From: Camarhynchus parvulus
Lineage: Eukaryota > Chordata > Aves > Passeriformes > Thraupidae
Length of the DNA stretch: 64,000 nt
NCBI RefSeq assembly: GCF_901933205.1
Contig: NC_044601.1
Span: forward strand, 28,582,944-28,646,943
Direction of reading: 5' to 3'
Shown piece after piece: positions 1 through 12,450 of the stretch. The translations under genes and the position numbers were made by a program. Positions within the stretch are counted from its first letter, which is position 1, and every line of letters begins with the position of its first letter. The notes under the pieces were generated by a model that searched no databases, had not been told where the DNA came from, and saw only the letters and a list, made by a program, of their open reading frames with translations.

Positions 1-1040
1 AAGCCATTTCAGGAAGAAAACACAAAGAAAAGTCAAATTCAGGACCAGAAAAAAAAATCAGATGCAGTATGCAGAATAAAATTCTGCAAATGTTTTCATG
101 ATCAAGAAGAGCTGTGAAAATGGCAGGGGAAAAAAACAATAAACCAGCAAACTAAATGCAGGACCCAGTAAGGCACAACTACATCTTAGATTGTCCAAGT
201 CTTGTTGTGTGCCCTTGCCACATTAGGAAACACCTTTGCAGCTACTTTTCTGCCACACTGAAAAGCAATCCTATGATGACAGGAGCACCAGGCACTGATT
301 CATAAGGCATGTAGAAACACCCCAAGTTTTGAATTGTGGCCCAGTGGGTGAAAATATCAGCAGTAATATATGCGGTATCAGAGAAGGGAGCAGAAGCACA
401 TCCCAGAAGTACAGGCTAGCAGTAAAGGAGAAAAATTAGCGTCACCTATATGGCAGAAGGGTACTGTATTTCCTGATGTCCCTGACAGCAGCCCCAGTGT
501 CAGACTACCACTTCCTCTGAGGTTGCCATTGCTTTCCTGGGACAGCACTCACATTGCTGACCGGCACTGCTCACAGACACGCCCTCAGGTCTCTGATATG
601 CTGTTTCCAGTGTTGGCACTTACCATAAATGCATGTCATCCAAGAGGCAGTCAGAGCTGCCTCTGAATACACCCAAAGGGGCACAGAAAGGCATATCTAA
701 GACCAACATTATGCAAAGCCCAATGCTTGCTGAAGCTGGACCTGCTGAGCAGTGAGATGACTGAGGGAAAGCTGTCACACACCTTAGGATGTCAGAAGCT
801 ACCCGTCCCCCTGTGAAGCATTGCCTATTGCTTATCACCCATGAGAACAGACACAGTCCTAACTTCCAACTTCTTCTATACCCAAAGCTACATCTGACCT
901 AGGTGGGGTTTTCTTCCCATATCTTAGAGGCATTCAGGTCATGACTACTCTGTTCTGACTTTGTTAATATGAGCTGAATTATGTCACTCTAAACAGAGGT
1001 GTCGATTCTTCTTGTAGACAGCAATTATGTGCAGAAGTAA
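1..1040. other. No gene recognised
   Basis: This stretch has only short open frames (98 codons on plus at 370-666, 72 codons on minus at 620-838) with no recognisable domain, no repeat I can name and no promoter-like composition. It looks like ordinary intergenic or intronic sequence. Confidence 0.6.
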
Positions 1041-1100
1041 GTAGTCTTGTAGACTACAATGATAGTCTTGCAGACTACAATGATAGTCTTGCAGACTACA
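1041..1100. repeat. Three-unit 21-bp minisatellite of small hairpins
   Basis: A 21-bp unit is repeated about three times, with cores at 1042-1056, 1063-1077 and 1084-1098. Each core is itself an inverted repeat: TAGTCT, a 3-nt centre (TGT in unit 1, TGC in units 2 and 3), then AGACTA. Units 2 and 3 are identical over the core. The array could fold as three consecutive 6-bp stem-loops. It is too short and has no distinct spacers, so it is not a CRISPR array. Confidence 0.85.
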
Positions 1101-3780
1101 GTTAGGAGCAAACCTGAACAAAAGAGGCATCTCCTTTCCAAGTTTTCCCCCTGAACCACAGGTTCCAGCAGTCTCATTCTTGCAACTGGTTCCAGTTTCA
1201 TGCACAGCCCTCATTTGTTGCCTGTAGGGTGTTATGGGAAAGATTAGTAAGGTTCACGCCCTTGTGCTCTCTGGCAGAAGAGACACAGAGATTTTCTTTC
1301 CTTTTCCTTTTCTGCTCCACTACAAGGCTGCAAGGCAAAAATGCTGTTCAGTTTTAGCCCAGGGGCAAGCTGCCTAAAGCATCTAAAGCAAATATATTAC
1401 CAGATTTTTAGGGCTGTTGTGGTTGTGATTAACCTGAAAAAACACTGGGACTATTTAGCTGGACCCAAGGAGCACAGTCACAGCTAAAACAGAATAGACA
1501 GCATGGACAAAGACATACTTACTAGAAAATACAGATAGTTCTGGGCTGCTGACTGACAGGAACTTTAAAGATACGCTTTTGCAGCAGAAGAACAGAACAC
1601 AGCAAGGCTAGTAGGCCTGGATATGCAACAGGTATCATTCAGTGTGTTGAGTTAGCTATTGGAAATGACACTGTTGCCAAACGTCCCCGTGCAGATGTAA
1701 GAGCAGACTGCATGCTTGGCAGAGTGAGAGATGTCAAAATGGGACTGTTCTAACAGCACATTCATTTGGATGTGGAGAAATGACAAAGATTGAATCCTCT
1801 TGCTCTTGGGAAGGACTGTGTAATGTCAAGTCTGCAAATTAGGATTATAGGGAACTGGGGAAAAGCAAGTTTCAAAGGGAAAATTGCTGTAGTTTCTGCC
1901 TTACTTCCTTGTCTCTGCAATGGACAAGCCAAAGAGGAAATTAAATGGAAGCTTTAAAAGAGAAACCTTCTAGACTTTAATATTATTACCATACAAGTAT
2001 TTATTCAACAGAAGATCTTGCACAAGATCACTACATTCTGGATCAGCTCTCAATAGTTAAGCTGGCACCCAAGGTAAAGCTAATGAGCCCCACTCCCACA
2101 TTTGTGCAGGCATCTCATTCTGATATGTGTGAATATAAACTGAGAGATTGCACATGCAGATCCAGCATGCACAAAGCCCACAGGAGCTATTTGGTAAATC
2201 TACCTGTGCCTCAACATGTTTGGAAAGAGAAATTGGATACTAGTAAGGCTTCATTTTTCTGCCCAGGTAGTCACTGGTACTTTGAAGTACATACCACAGA
2301 CAGTAAAGCAATTGTGAATAAAAAGCAAGCAAAGATGACTTTCAGTATTCTTAAGCAGGAAAAGGAAAGTGGAAGTTGTCCATTAAAACAATGTAAGGTA
2401 ATGAACCAATAGCAATTGTTCATTGTTTCAAGAGCCCTATTAAGCAGACCAATAGCTATGGAAAAGAGAAAGTTTCACTCTGGTTTTGCTATTCATGGTT
2501 CAAATTCTACAACCTGGGGACTGGCTCTTACTATGTGAATAGATACTTCTGGAGAGGACAACTGTCTAGAGTCCTTGGAACTTATGAGATAAACTAAGAC
2601 CCAACAATTAAATTTTAGACTATATGACTATGCTAAGTTATGTCATACACAGCTCTTCTGGTCTTCATAACCATGTACTACTACTAAAAAATTGGAGATC
2701 AACCCTTTCTTTTGAAAAATATAGTGGAAGTGGCACTGTTAACAGCTATACCATCACAGGGTTTTTTGATACAGCAAATAAATTTTCTAATTCAGTGGTG
2801 ACTGAAATGTATTCTTGCATAGTTTAGCCAGAAGTTGAGTAGCCAGCATACTAGATAGAGGTGTACAAGGTCTGGGCTGTAGTCCAAATATAGCCACTGA
2901 TTTGAAGCATGCCCTTCTGCAAGCTATTTACTCTCCATTTCTCTACATATTTCTTTCTAGCCCTTCTGAGTTTACGTGTGAAAATTTCCAGGAGCAGGAA
3001 GAGGCACTAAGTGTGTGCCTGTATCTAGCACAAGGAGGGCATCTGATTCTGAGTCAGGGTCTGCAGCTGCTGAAGCTGCATAATACCTAAGATATGGATA
3101 TGGATAAGCATGTGAACAGAAAGTGTCCAGGGAGCGAAACTATACTTCAGCATTTCAAATTAAGGGCAACTGTTTTAGTAATGCTTTTGTGACCTTCCAT
3201 TTTTAATCACTATGCTTTAAAGTCTCAGCTGGGCAAAACAGCAGATTGCTTTTAAAATGTCACCCAATAGCTATTTTAACTAAAAGAATCCACCAAACAC
3301 TGAAAACTATATTACTATGAAATCAAAACCACTAATTTGACATTAAAGTAACCTTTAGAAATCATTCCTCAGAGACAAACCTAACCTTTTTAGCCAAGCA
3401 ATAAGATACATACTTTGCATAAGTCATATTAGATCTGATACTTCTCATGAGCTACCGTGGATGCAGGGAGGGCATCAAGTGCTTTTAACCTCCAAAGGCA
3501 GCTGTCTCAGATATATCTCACAAGACACAATCCTTCAAATAAGGATGAGATTACTCCTGTGGAATTTTTATAACATACATAATCCCAAATGCCAGGTAGA
3601 GGCCAATGGGGGGGATCCATTGATCTGTCTTCATCTGGGCTTCCCAAGGGATGGAAATAGATGACAAGTGCTATCTTGTCACCTCACTGTTCTCAAACCA
3701 GAGCAGAACCCAAGTGCTCAGTGCACCCCCGATGTGAAAATTCACACTCCACATCAGAGAACATGGGCTGCTCTGAGTGT
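1101..3780. other. No gene recognised
   Basis: There is no identifiable repeat or gene. The longest open frame is 109 codons at 2083-2412 plus and resembles no family I know. A small inverted repeat (GATCTTG-CA-CAAGATC) lies near 2014-2029. Confidence 0.55.
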
Positions 3781-3805
3781 GGAAAGGCCAGTTTATGGCC
3801 TTTCC
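3781..3805. repeat. Perfect 10-bp stem-loop
   Basis: GGAAAGGCCA at 3781-3790 and its exact reverse complement at 3796-3805 flank a 5-nt GTTTA loop. No poly-U tract or gene context gives it a function. Confidence 0.7.
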
Positions 3806-4737
3806 TGATTTTCCTCAGGAACAAGTTTAGCCTTGAACAAGGCATAGGATGAGCATGAATACAGGTTCTGGATCCCCAGCACAGGGGATGGTTAAGAGGT
3901 TTTCCGTAATTTTTTTCTCTCTAGTAATGCAAACGTGGAAACACAGTGAAGCAGACTCTATGAGGCACAAATGGAAATCACTTGCACTGATTAGTCCAAT
4001 TTAGCAATGTCTAATTTAGCAAGAAACATGACAAATGGTGTCTTACAGAGTGTGCTGGCATTTTTACAGCTAATTCATGAAATAACATGAAGAAAACTTG
4101 CTGCAGATGGCCTTTAATTGAGAAATAGATAGGTAGAGTGCTAGCCACTAAAATATCTGATGAGAGCTATATTTACAATCCATGAGCTAACCAAACTATG
4201 TGTTATCTACACCTCATTTAGCAGAGTGGTGTCCAAGTCATTTTGTTACTTACCCAGGAAATTTGGCAAGGAGAACAAAAAGGCGTACAACAAAATGCTT
4301 CACACTATTGCTCAATGTGTTGTAACTCTGTATTCTTCTGTGCTTAGAACCTGTGATGATGGCAAAAAGAGAGCTGAATAGCAGTATAGTTTCACAATTT
4401 CCTTTCAAACATGGACAAAGTAAAGGTACCCACACCTGCGTATTTAATGAATTCTGAGTGCTGTCTGAGCCTTTTGAGTCAGAGTCATCTCTTAGCTCAG
4501 ATATGTGCATTTAGAGCCTGCAAGAATGTTTTGGAAGAAATATTTTTTCCCAACATGAGTGATCTCTTCCTGGATAAAATGGTTGCTGTGCTTCAGAGAT
4601 GTTCAAGAATCAAGTTCAGGGTGACAATTACCTCTTAATCAAATGCTACAGGAAAAGCAGCACCAAAAAAAAAAGGGTGACACATGACAGAGAGTGCAAC
4701 CTAACACTACAGTTTCTAATCAAACCAATGTCCAAAG
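3806..4737. other. No gene recognised
   Basis: Unique-looking sequence with only short open frames (73, 86 and 75 codons). No repeat family is recognised. Confidence 0.55.
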
Positions 4738-4800
4738 CAGTCATTATCACTGCCATTTGACAGATGGGTAAAATAAGGTTTCAAGAGCACTTCCAGAACT
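4738..4800 (-). mobile_element. Possible MIR SINE remnant
   Basis: The plus strand here reads like the reverse complement of the inner MIR segment: a CATTATCACTGCCATTTGACAG-type stretch followed by GATGGGTAAAATAAGG. MIR has an ATTATCCCCATTTTACAGATGAGGAAACTGAGG-type core. Only about 60 bp match and the copy is strongly diverged, so the call is tentative. Confidence 0.35.
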
Positions 4801-6678
4801 TGACCCCCCTTGTCCATGACCATAATTGCGGCCATGTACATAATGCACTCCCTGCACCTCAATTTGGAGAGGCAGTTTCAAGTGCCACAAAGCAGACGAG
4901 GCCAAACAGTCTAGAGATTTCTGTGTCATCTGCCCTGATATCTCCTATAGATAAGCGCCTTTCCCATCGTCCACCCTCCCTCACCTCTCCACCATTGCGC
5001 CTTTCTCCCTTTTTAATGGGCTGGAAGCAGTGTGTGCCACAACTGACCTGGGGCTCCTGGAGCACTGTCTGGTGCAAACAGAAGTACTGACCAGCTGGCT
5101 GCTGCCTTCAAAAAGGGCTGAGTTCCACCTGCCTTTCCCTGAGCCAGGCACATGGTATTTGGATTTCTTCCCTCTTGGAGATCACTGTACCTCAATCAGT
5201 TTCAACTTCACTTGTTTAAAATTTAAAATTTGGTATGAGAAGGAAAAGAGAAGAAGTGGAAGTGTTAAAAAAACTCTGGGTAAATATACAAAGGAGTCTT
5301 TTGTTTTTTTAATATCAGAAGAAAAGTCAGATTAAATGTGCCTATTTTTGTTACTAATCTAGAAATGGTGGGGAAATATATTTCTATGTCACCCTCTAAG
5401 AAGTGGTTTTGAACCAGCTGCTGTGTTATGAAGAAGTTCTGGTTACACCTCTCCACTCAGGAAAATGCAGAGAAGGCAACAGGGTCAGATCTCTGCTGGA
5501 CTAGTTAGTACTGACTGATTATTGGACAGTGTAAGCTGTCAAGAGTTAAATGAATTAATGGGATCAGAGAAATGTGCTGGAGTGGTATTGGATGTCCAGA
5601 AAACAATTGTTTTGTTAATGCAATACAAGAAAAAGCCAGGTAGGAAAAAACTTTGCAATTGGCAGAAGACTGGAGAACATTTCTTTCCATTTGTAGGGCT
5701 AGAAGCACATAGATGTTATAGAAATGCAGAGATATAAAACTCTTGGGAGATGGAGGGTGTTGGCAGCAGAGGAAGACATCATGTAAGATCTCAAATTAAA
5801 TTTTGATAAAGCAATGGTAATTTTACATTCTGAGGAAGCCTTGCATAACATTATAAGTCTGTAATGAGGACCACAAGGCTTTGCCATTTTAAACAGGAGG
5901 CCAAATAATGGAAAGATCAAAGACAGAAAGGTATCCAGAGGTCATAAAATAGGAAACAATGTCGGCTTTTATTTTTGCTGCAATAGACACGGCAGACTGA
6001 GATTATGTTGGCACAAAATGCAGGAGCCTCATCTCCCTACAAGTCTCTTTGAGCATTCAAAAACAGAGTAGCACAAAAAGCCTGAAAACAACAGCAGAGA
6101 GATTGTTTGCAGGAGCAGTAGACAGTGCTGTATGAAATGACAAATGGACTATCAGTCTGGAGGCAAATGGGGTATTTGTTCATTTTTTGTTGAAAAAAAG
6201 CACACCAGCCAATAGGCATAAGTCTGCCAAAGATAATGAGGGGGAAAAAAAAGATAATTCAATGGCAGATAAGTAGGTAAGACCCTAGGGCTTATGGTAA
6301 TAATTTTGCTCCAGCGAAGTACATGAATTAACTGGATGAATAAATAGCAATTTGAAAAAGAGAGTTGGAAAAGTACCACTATCAGGCAAAAGTGTCCTTT
6401 ATCTCATCCAGCTGATGAGGGGTTATTTTAGAAGAGACTGCTGAAGAAAGGTTTTCCAGTGAAAGTAACCCTCATCAGTACATGGTTTTTAAGAGAAGGT
6501 GTTATCTGGGAAACAGGTTTTAATTGAAGATGAACTAGGACTACAGGATGAGGAGACAGCCACTACTGATAACTTTGCCAGCAACATTGAATAGACCCAG
6601 GAATGTATCCAGATACCAGTGGTGTGGTAATCATGCAGCCCTGTAACACAGCCCTGCCATTCTTAACAAAAGCTACAG
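4801..6678. other. No gene recognised
   Basis: Several overlapping short open frames (up to 108 codons at 4764-5090) show no domain or repeat similarity. AT-rich from about 5200. Nothing nameable is seen. Confidence 0.5.
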
Positions 6679-7805
6679 GGTTTGCAAGCAATGTGCAAGA
6701 CCTGTAAATTGAGACCTCTCAGGTCTGCCCTCTATTAAAAATGTGGCTATTTTGTGTAGGCTGGACCATTGTCTGTTTTTATTTCTTGAGGTACACCTGG
6801 TGGGGCAAATGCTTACAAGAAGTGGTGACAAACATGCTTGGCTGTTTCTCCTGTATGCAAGGAGGCAAAAACTTCACCTGAAAAGGTGTCTACTGATACA
6901 TGGATATTTCTGTATTTTCCAAAAGAAAGTGCCCATGGAGATTTTGCCGATCTTTGGTGGATATCTGCCCTTTCTGATCTTTCCTTGACCTGTCTGTAGC
7001 TTTATGTTGCTTCTCTTGGCTGTGGCAGTAATTCCTCTGGCTGATCAGGTGCCTGTGCCTGTTCTGTTTTACTTATGCTCCTCCTGGTGTGGTATGACCA
7101 TGGCTTTGCACAGACAGCAATGACAAGCTCCTACTCCATGCGCAATGAGATTTACACAACAGCAACTTGATGACAAAGTGCTGACAAACCCAGGCCTGGC
7201 AGGACAGCAGGGGTCTTGGGAAGGACACAGGATATGGCACAGAGGAGCACAGCTGCAGACAGATTGCCCAGGGTCAGCTAAAGTGTGAACCTGGAGCTGG
7301 ACAAACTGGGTTCAGGGGTCATGAACAGAACAGAGAGAGAACATACTGAGGTGGCCCAGGGTGTATTTAATTTGGATGTAACTTGGAGCTGCAGACCAGT
7401 GTAGGAAGAGAGTAGCATCTCATCAACATATACAGATTATCCCAAGTGATCCTAGAGGGTGAAAGAAGAATTCATAACATGAACATTCCTCCTGGCAAAG
7501 GATTCTGGGTGCTGAAACCTCCCAATAACATCCCCCTCTGACCTCCATCTCAGTGAGGAACCTTGAGACAGGGGAGCAGTGGAAGAGTAAGCACAACATA
7601 GAAAGGGGCAAAATGAGTGAATGTGTATGTGATGACAATTTCATAGAAGTTCTTCCACTGCATTGCTATTCCTTCATTTTTGCAGCACTTGGAGATGGAT
7701 TAAAACTGAAGAATCCCTTCATATTGCAGTTAAACAAACATTAGATTTTTGGCCTTACTAATAAATGAAATACTCTTCCTTCTTGTCCATAAACAAGTTT
7801 TTCAA
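6679..7805 (+). repeat. Interspersed or duplicated repeat, copy A
   Basis: This block is homologous, in the same orientation, to 40158-41065. Three zones are visible. 6679-6733 is about 90% identical to copy B. 6734-6973 is an extra 240-bp piece absent from copy B. 6986-7502 is nearly identical (3 differences: 7177, 7374, 7489). From about 7503 to 7805 the homology continues at clearly lower identity, ending near an AATAAA-like ACTAATAAATG. No open frame of note runs through it. I do not recognise the family; an LTR or a LINE 3' part is possible. Outer edges are approximate. Confidence 0.85.
6734..6973. other. 240-bp segment present only in copy A
   Basis: Copy A carries these bases between two near-identical 10-mers, TCTGCCCTCT at 6724-6733 and TCTGCCCTTT at 6964-6973. 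Copy B has a single such 10-mer at 40209-40218. The segment has no terminal inverted repeats. It is either an insertion with a 10-bp target duplication in A, or a deletion between short repeats in B. Confidence 0.7.
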
Positions 7806-8011
7806 TGCTTGCTCATTGAAGGGCAATGTATAGCAGCAATTTGTAAGGAGCAATGAACAGTAAAAGTTCATGGTTTTAAACAGAAAACAGTGCCTTTTTC
7901 ACTCAGCAAAATGGAAGTAAAATCCAAGTATCACTCAGAAGGGCCAGAACCTATTAAAACTGGCAGCACCAAAAGGCAACAGGCGGTTAACCCACAGAAC
8001 AGAGCTCGTTC

Positions 8012-8250
8012 ATTTCACAGAAGCACAGAACAGTTAAGTTTAAAAGGGCTGTCCTGTGATCCTCTAGTCCAGCCTACCTGCTGAGGCAGGGTAAGCTAGA
8101 GCAGGCTACCCAGGAATGTATCCAGTTGGGTTTGGGTATCTCCATAGATGGAAACTAGATGGAAACTACGTAGATGGAAACAACCTCTCTGGGCATCCTA
8201 TGACACCATTTGATCCCCCTCTCAGTAAAGCTTTTTCATGCCTTCAGGTA
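8012..8250 (-). mobile_element. CR1 LINE 3' fragment, diverged
   Basis: Read on the minus strand, the block resembles the end of a CR1: the plus strand shows the phrases 'ctgtgatcctctagtccagcctacc' and 'ctcagtaaagctttttcatg' in the order expected for an inverted CR1 3' untranslated region. A local triplication of TAGATGGAAAC lies at about 8145-8180. The AT-rich tail at the left edge is decayed. An old, 5'-truncated copy. Confidence 0.6.
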
Positions 8251-8949
8251 ATATGTCCAGAAGATGGTCTTTTCTATTGCTGTGGCTGAGAGTTTGGAGC
8301 AAGGAAACTCACTACACTTGCTGCTTTCCCATTTTTTATAATTATTAGATCCATGATAAAGAATACAGAGATGTTTGAAAGGTAAAGTTGTTGTCTAGAT
8401 TCAGACATGCTCATGAAGAGTTGGTTAGAGTGGAAATTCTCCTTTTTTGAGGCTAGGTTTGGATCCTAAGTGAGAAGGTCTTCAGAAAACAGGAGGTTCC
8501 TTTCTGCACTTCAGTGGGAGAGTTTCTCTGACAAAATTTGTCTGAAGGTCGCATTCTGTCTTCCATAATCAGCTTATAAGTAACTCAGCATTTTACTGTT
8601 GTGTCAGTGGTAATGTACAAATTGCTGATTCCACATCAAATTGATTCCACATAATGATAAACAGTTCATCTTGTCCACAGATTAAATCCTGACAGCAAAT
8701 TTAACATAAAAAAGCAAAATCTCTTCTGAGATGCATGACTAGAGAATGCAAGATGTAATCCCAGCTAAGGTTTCAGCAAGAATACTATTTACAGTGTAGA
8801 GACCTGACATTTTGAGAAATATAGGTGGAACATCAGGCAAGCAGAAAGAATGAGCAGATGTTTACATAGCTGGAATTCCCAAAAAGGACTTGAAAGGAGC
8901 TCCACCCACAGCTTCAGACACATAAAGGCCTGCTGTAAAGAAGTAGAGA
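8251..8949. other. No gene recognised
   Basis: Nothing identifiable; no open frame over 60 codons of interest and no nameable repeat. Confidence 0.5.
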
Positions 8950-9208
8950 ATAACATTTCTTATGTACAAAGTGGATAGGACAAGAAGCAGTGGAATTAGA
9001 TAAATGTAAGGAAGCTTTGTGTTACACACTGAGGGAAATCAGGCAAAATGGGTTGTAGAGAGAATTGCAATCTTCACCTTTGGAAGCTTTTAAAGACAGC
9101 CTAGGCAATGATATGTCAGGATGTCTTAAGCAGAGCTAGTCCTTCAGTGAGACATGGAGGTAGGCTACATGTCCCTTTTACAGACCTTTTCTGTCTGATT
9201 CTGCACTT
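8950..9208 (+). mobile_element. CR1 LINE 3' fragment, old copy
   Basis: The sequence follows the CR1 3' end in order: a 'gtggataggacaagaagcag' part, then 'gaaggaagctttg', a 'ttgtagagagaattgcaatcttcacc' part, 'ttttaaagacagcct', and a final 'tctgtctgattctgc' tail. No coding sequence remains. It is heavily diverged and 5'-truncated; edges are approximate. Confidence 0.6.
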
Positions 9209-11479
9209 TCTATCTCAGCTTAACAATTCATTAAGCAGAGTTTATCTACAATGAAATAACTGATTCCTTTAGACTTTAGCAAGGCTACTAAAGCATGTAG
9301 AATCAAAAGAAAAAAGGAAAAAAGGATCATTAACTTGGCTGAACCAGGCCCTAGGAAGAATTAATGAATAAACATGCAAATTCCATATAAAAGAAGATTG
9401 AGCTTGTACCTCAAATGAAAGGGACTATTTTTAAAATATAATTTGGTTTCCTTTCTCTTTGTTTTTGGGTGTTTTCCCAAGAATAAACACTCCCAGAAGT
9501 AAAGGACATTTATAGACAAACATGACATTTCTACAGCCAATTTTATTACATTTATAACTCTGTCAAAGTACACAGCAATTTTTTTCAGTACTCTTTGGAG
9601 AGAGTAAGTGGAAAAGATTCTCAGTGATTCTGGAGAGTTCAGTTCAGATAAGAGCAGGAAGGGAAGGAGAGAAGGTAAATACCCTCTCATAATTCTATTA
9701 GGATAACAGAGATTTGGGATCTTTTTACTTCCTCATTATAGACTAGGTTCTCAGGTGCTATAAGCTTTCTGATCTCAATATTACCTCATCCATTGTATCA
9801 TTCTCTCAGCCATGGGAGTACAAAAAGATCCAAAATTTTCTGATCATCTGACATTAGAAAAATATGTAATCCAAGCCACCAAGAAACTCACTGAAGGGAG
9901 AAGGAATAACCAGGATGGTTCCCTTGCAGTGTAACAAGGAACTTGGGTGTATGTTTATTTTTTTCCTGTCTCCACTGACATACTTTTTTACAAGAACTGG
10001 ATCACACCCACAAGAGCTGTCACTACACATATTGGTGCCTCATTGGGCAATCCACTGAAATAGATGAAGATGAGCAAAATTACTCTAGTTTTCACAGGCT
10101 GCATGGGAAGACACTGAAAATCCTATGGTGCCTCTCTGATAGTTTCTTACCCATACTCCCAAGAGCTGTTTTGATTATGAGATCAACATCTTGTCCTTCT
10201 GAGGGGTGCCTGAGATCAAGCACAAGATGTAAATGGCCAAGCAATGCACAGTAATATCAATCCACAATTTTATAATATCATATTAAAAGTAATATTTTTA
10301 AAATTTCAACCTTAATGAAGTATGTAAAAGCACAAATAAAATCAATGTTTTGTGTAGACAAAATGTTCTCTAAAAGCAGTTGGGGAAGAAAAAGATTTAT
10401 GTAAGTAATGAAAGCACAATGTACAATATTGTTAGAATGAGCCCTTTTTATTTATAACATTAACCCAATGACTCTCCGTGGAATTTATATTTAAATGCCC
10501 TCCTCTGAATATATTACAACTGTAAAAGATAATTTGATCGGAATCTAAATGTTATGACTATAGGCAGCAACACACTGCATATTAACAGAATACTTACTGA
10601 GCTGAGGCCATCAACTAGGCATCCAGTTATCCCTGTGACTGTACTTGATGTTGTAAAGAAACCAGCCAAAAATAAGTCTCATGAAAGCTGTGGTATTATC
10701 TCAAGAAATTATATTGAGGGGGGAGAGTGTTTAAACACAGTGGCAGTACTTCATAAAATAAAATGTACTTCCATATATTCTTCAGCTAGAAAAGTTTTCA
10801 CCTTCAACGGGGAAATTTTCTGAAAGATGAAGACTTCATGAAAGCCAAGGCAACTACAGGGCATCCAGCTTAATTTCTTCCCTGGAATGTCATTTTGAGG
10901 AGGAAACATTTGCATTCTTGATTCTTCATTGCACTAAGGGGTAGCAAAGAATTTTTTTATCAGCCAAATCCCTTACCTCAGAAGGAGCAAAACAGGATAA
11001 AGGCTGGAATGCACCCAGGCTTCTTTCTGAAAACTGTGTCACTCCTGTTCTGATCTGCACTTTACTCATCATAGCTTCCTGCTAACAATCTGTTGTGGTC
11101 TGCCTGGCTTCCTCCTCCTTCAGCTTATCTGTTGCTATGAGCTCCAGAGGTACATGGAAGTATGGCATTCCCTAATAAGGATGCTTTGGTCACCAGAATT
11201 AAAGGGTGATAGACAGGCTAATTCCTGCTGGTGGTGTCTTTCCCAGACAGTCCTTCCAGTAATTAACAGGGATAACAAACCCAAGGAGGAATTCAGGTCA
11301 ACACTAGCCTGTTATTCAGTGTGCAGCTGAATGACTTCAGATAAAAACTCCTTTTGTAAACAGAGCTGCCCTACTCTCCTGGTGGTGAAACACCAATTTA
11401 CACTTCCCTGATATGAGCAAGGCACAACCTTTCATGTGAAGTCAGCTGTTAGTATGTGATATCAGTGAAGCAAAGGGGA
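9209..11479. other. No gene recognised; AT-rich block near 10240-10560
   Basis: The only open frames are 109 codons at 9361-9690 minus and 89 codons at 10554-10823 plus, both without recognisable domains. The 10240-10560 part is AT-rich, free of recognisable transposon sequence, and of mixed complexity, as conserved non-coding elements often are. Conservation cannot be judged from one genome. Confidence 0.45.
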
Positions 11480-12450
11480 AATTCTAGTTCAGGACTGAGG
11501 AATGGTATGGGATGATTACCTGCTCAGTAGAGGAAAGGAGGGAAATGGATATTGTCTACCTGAACTTCAAAAAAGCTTTCAATACTATCTCCCATAGGAT
11601 CCTCTTAGACAAGATGCTGATGTATAGGCTGGAAGAAAAGGCAATGAGATGGACTGAAAAACAAATGAAGAGTCAGGTCATGAACAGGGAGATCCATGGA
11701 ACAAGGTGTATTTGGAGATCAGTAAATAACATTGTACCCCAGGTGTCAATACGAGGTTCAATCCCAGTCAACATCTTCATTAGTCATCTGAATGATGGCC
11801 CAGAGTATATCCCCAGTAAGTTTGCAATTGATAGAAAACAGAGCAGTAATGATATGCCACAGGATTGTACTGGCATCCTGAGAGATGACAACAGGCTGGA
11901 GAAGTGGGCTGACAGAAACCTTATAAATTTCAACAAGGACAGGTGCAAAGCTCTGCATCTGGGGATGAACAACCAGAAGAGAGGCTGAGAGCTGCGCAAT
12001 TTGGGAAGTATCTGGGCAGAAAAAGACCTGGGGGTCCTGGTGGACACCAAGCATTACATGAGCCAGCTCTGCACCCTTGCACTTCTTGCACAAAGAAGGA
12101 TAATGTTGTCCTGGGCTTCGCTGGGAAGGGTATTGTGAGCAGGTCAGCAGAGAGGATCCTTCCCCTCTTCCCAGCAATGGTGAGAGCACACGCCGGTGAG
12201 GGCACACCCGCTGTGGCCTCCCCAGTATAAGAGAGATATGGGCATACTGGAGAGAGTCAGAAAAATGCCACAAAAATGATTGACTGGGGCACCTGTCCTA
12301 CAACGAAAGGCTGAGAGACCTGGGACTGTTCAACCTGCAAAAGAGAAGACTCAGCATCAACATGCAAAAACCTGAAGGGAAGCTGAAAACAAGAAAGAGC
12401 CAGATTCTTTCAGTGGTGCTCAGCAACAGGACCAGAGACAGTAGGTATGA
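11480..12450 (+). mobile_element. CR1 LINE fragment, reverse-transcriptase region
   Basis: About 970 bp of CR1 open reading frame 2, from within the reverse transcriptase to the domain downstream of it. The order of parts fits CR1: a 'YLNFKKAFNTISH' motif, the active-site region, a 'KCKALHLGMNNQ'-like segment with changes, 'WAEKDLGVLVDTKHYMSQLC' just past a stop, and then 'RLRDLGLFNLQKRRLS' near 12309-12356. It ends before the CR1 3' tail, so it lacks its 3' end as well as its 5' end. Several stops and shifts interrupt it. It is a dead copy. Confidence 0.85.
11512..11988 (+). pseudogene. Decayed CR1 reverse-transcriptase fragment
   Basis: A 158-codon open piece of the CR1 polymerase. In living CR1 elements this enzyme copies the element's RNA into DNA at the insertion site. 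The LDFxKAFD-type motif is seen at residues 16-24 but the aspartate is replaced (YLNFKKAFN), and the second catalytic motif FADD reads FAID at residues 104-107. Both changes hit metal-binding aspartates, so the piece could not be active. The Met at 11512 is internal to the original protein, not a true start. The CR1 reading continues in another frame after the stop at 11986-11988. Confidence 0.85.

Noticed and set aside
1041..1100. CRISPR-like array
   Set aside because: Three tandem 21-bp units without distinct spacers in an animal genome; it is a minisatellite.
2493..2515. GGTTCAAATTC resembling a tRNA B box
   Set aside because: No matching A box or paired acceptor stem at the right distance.
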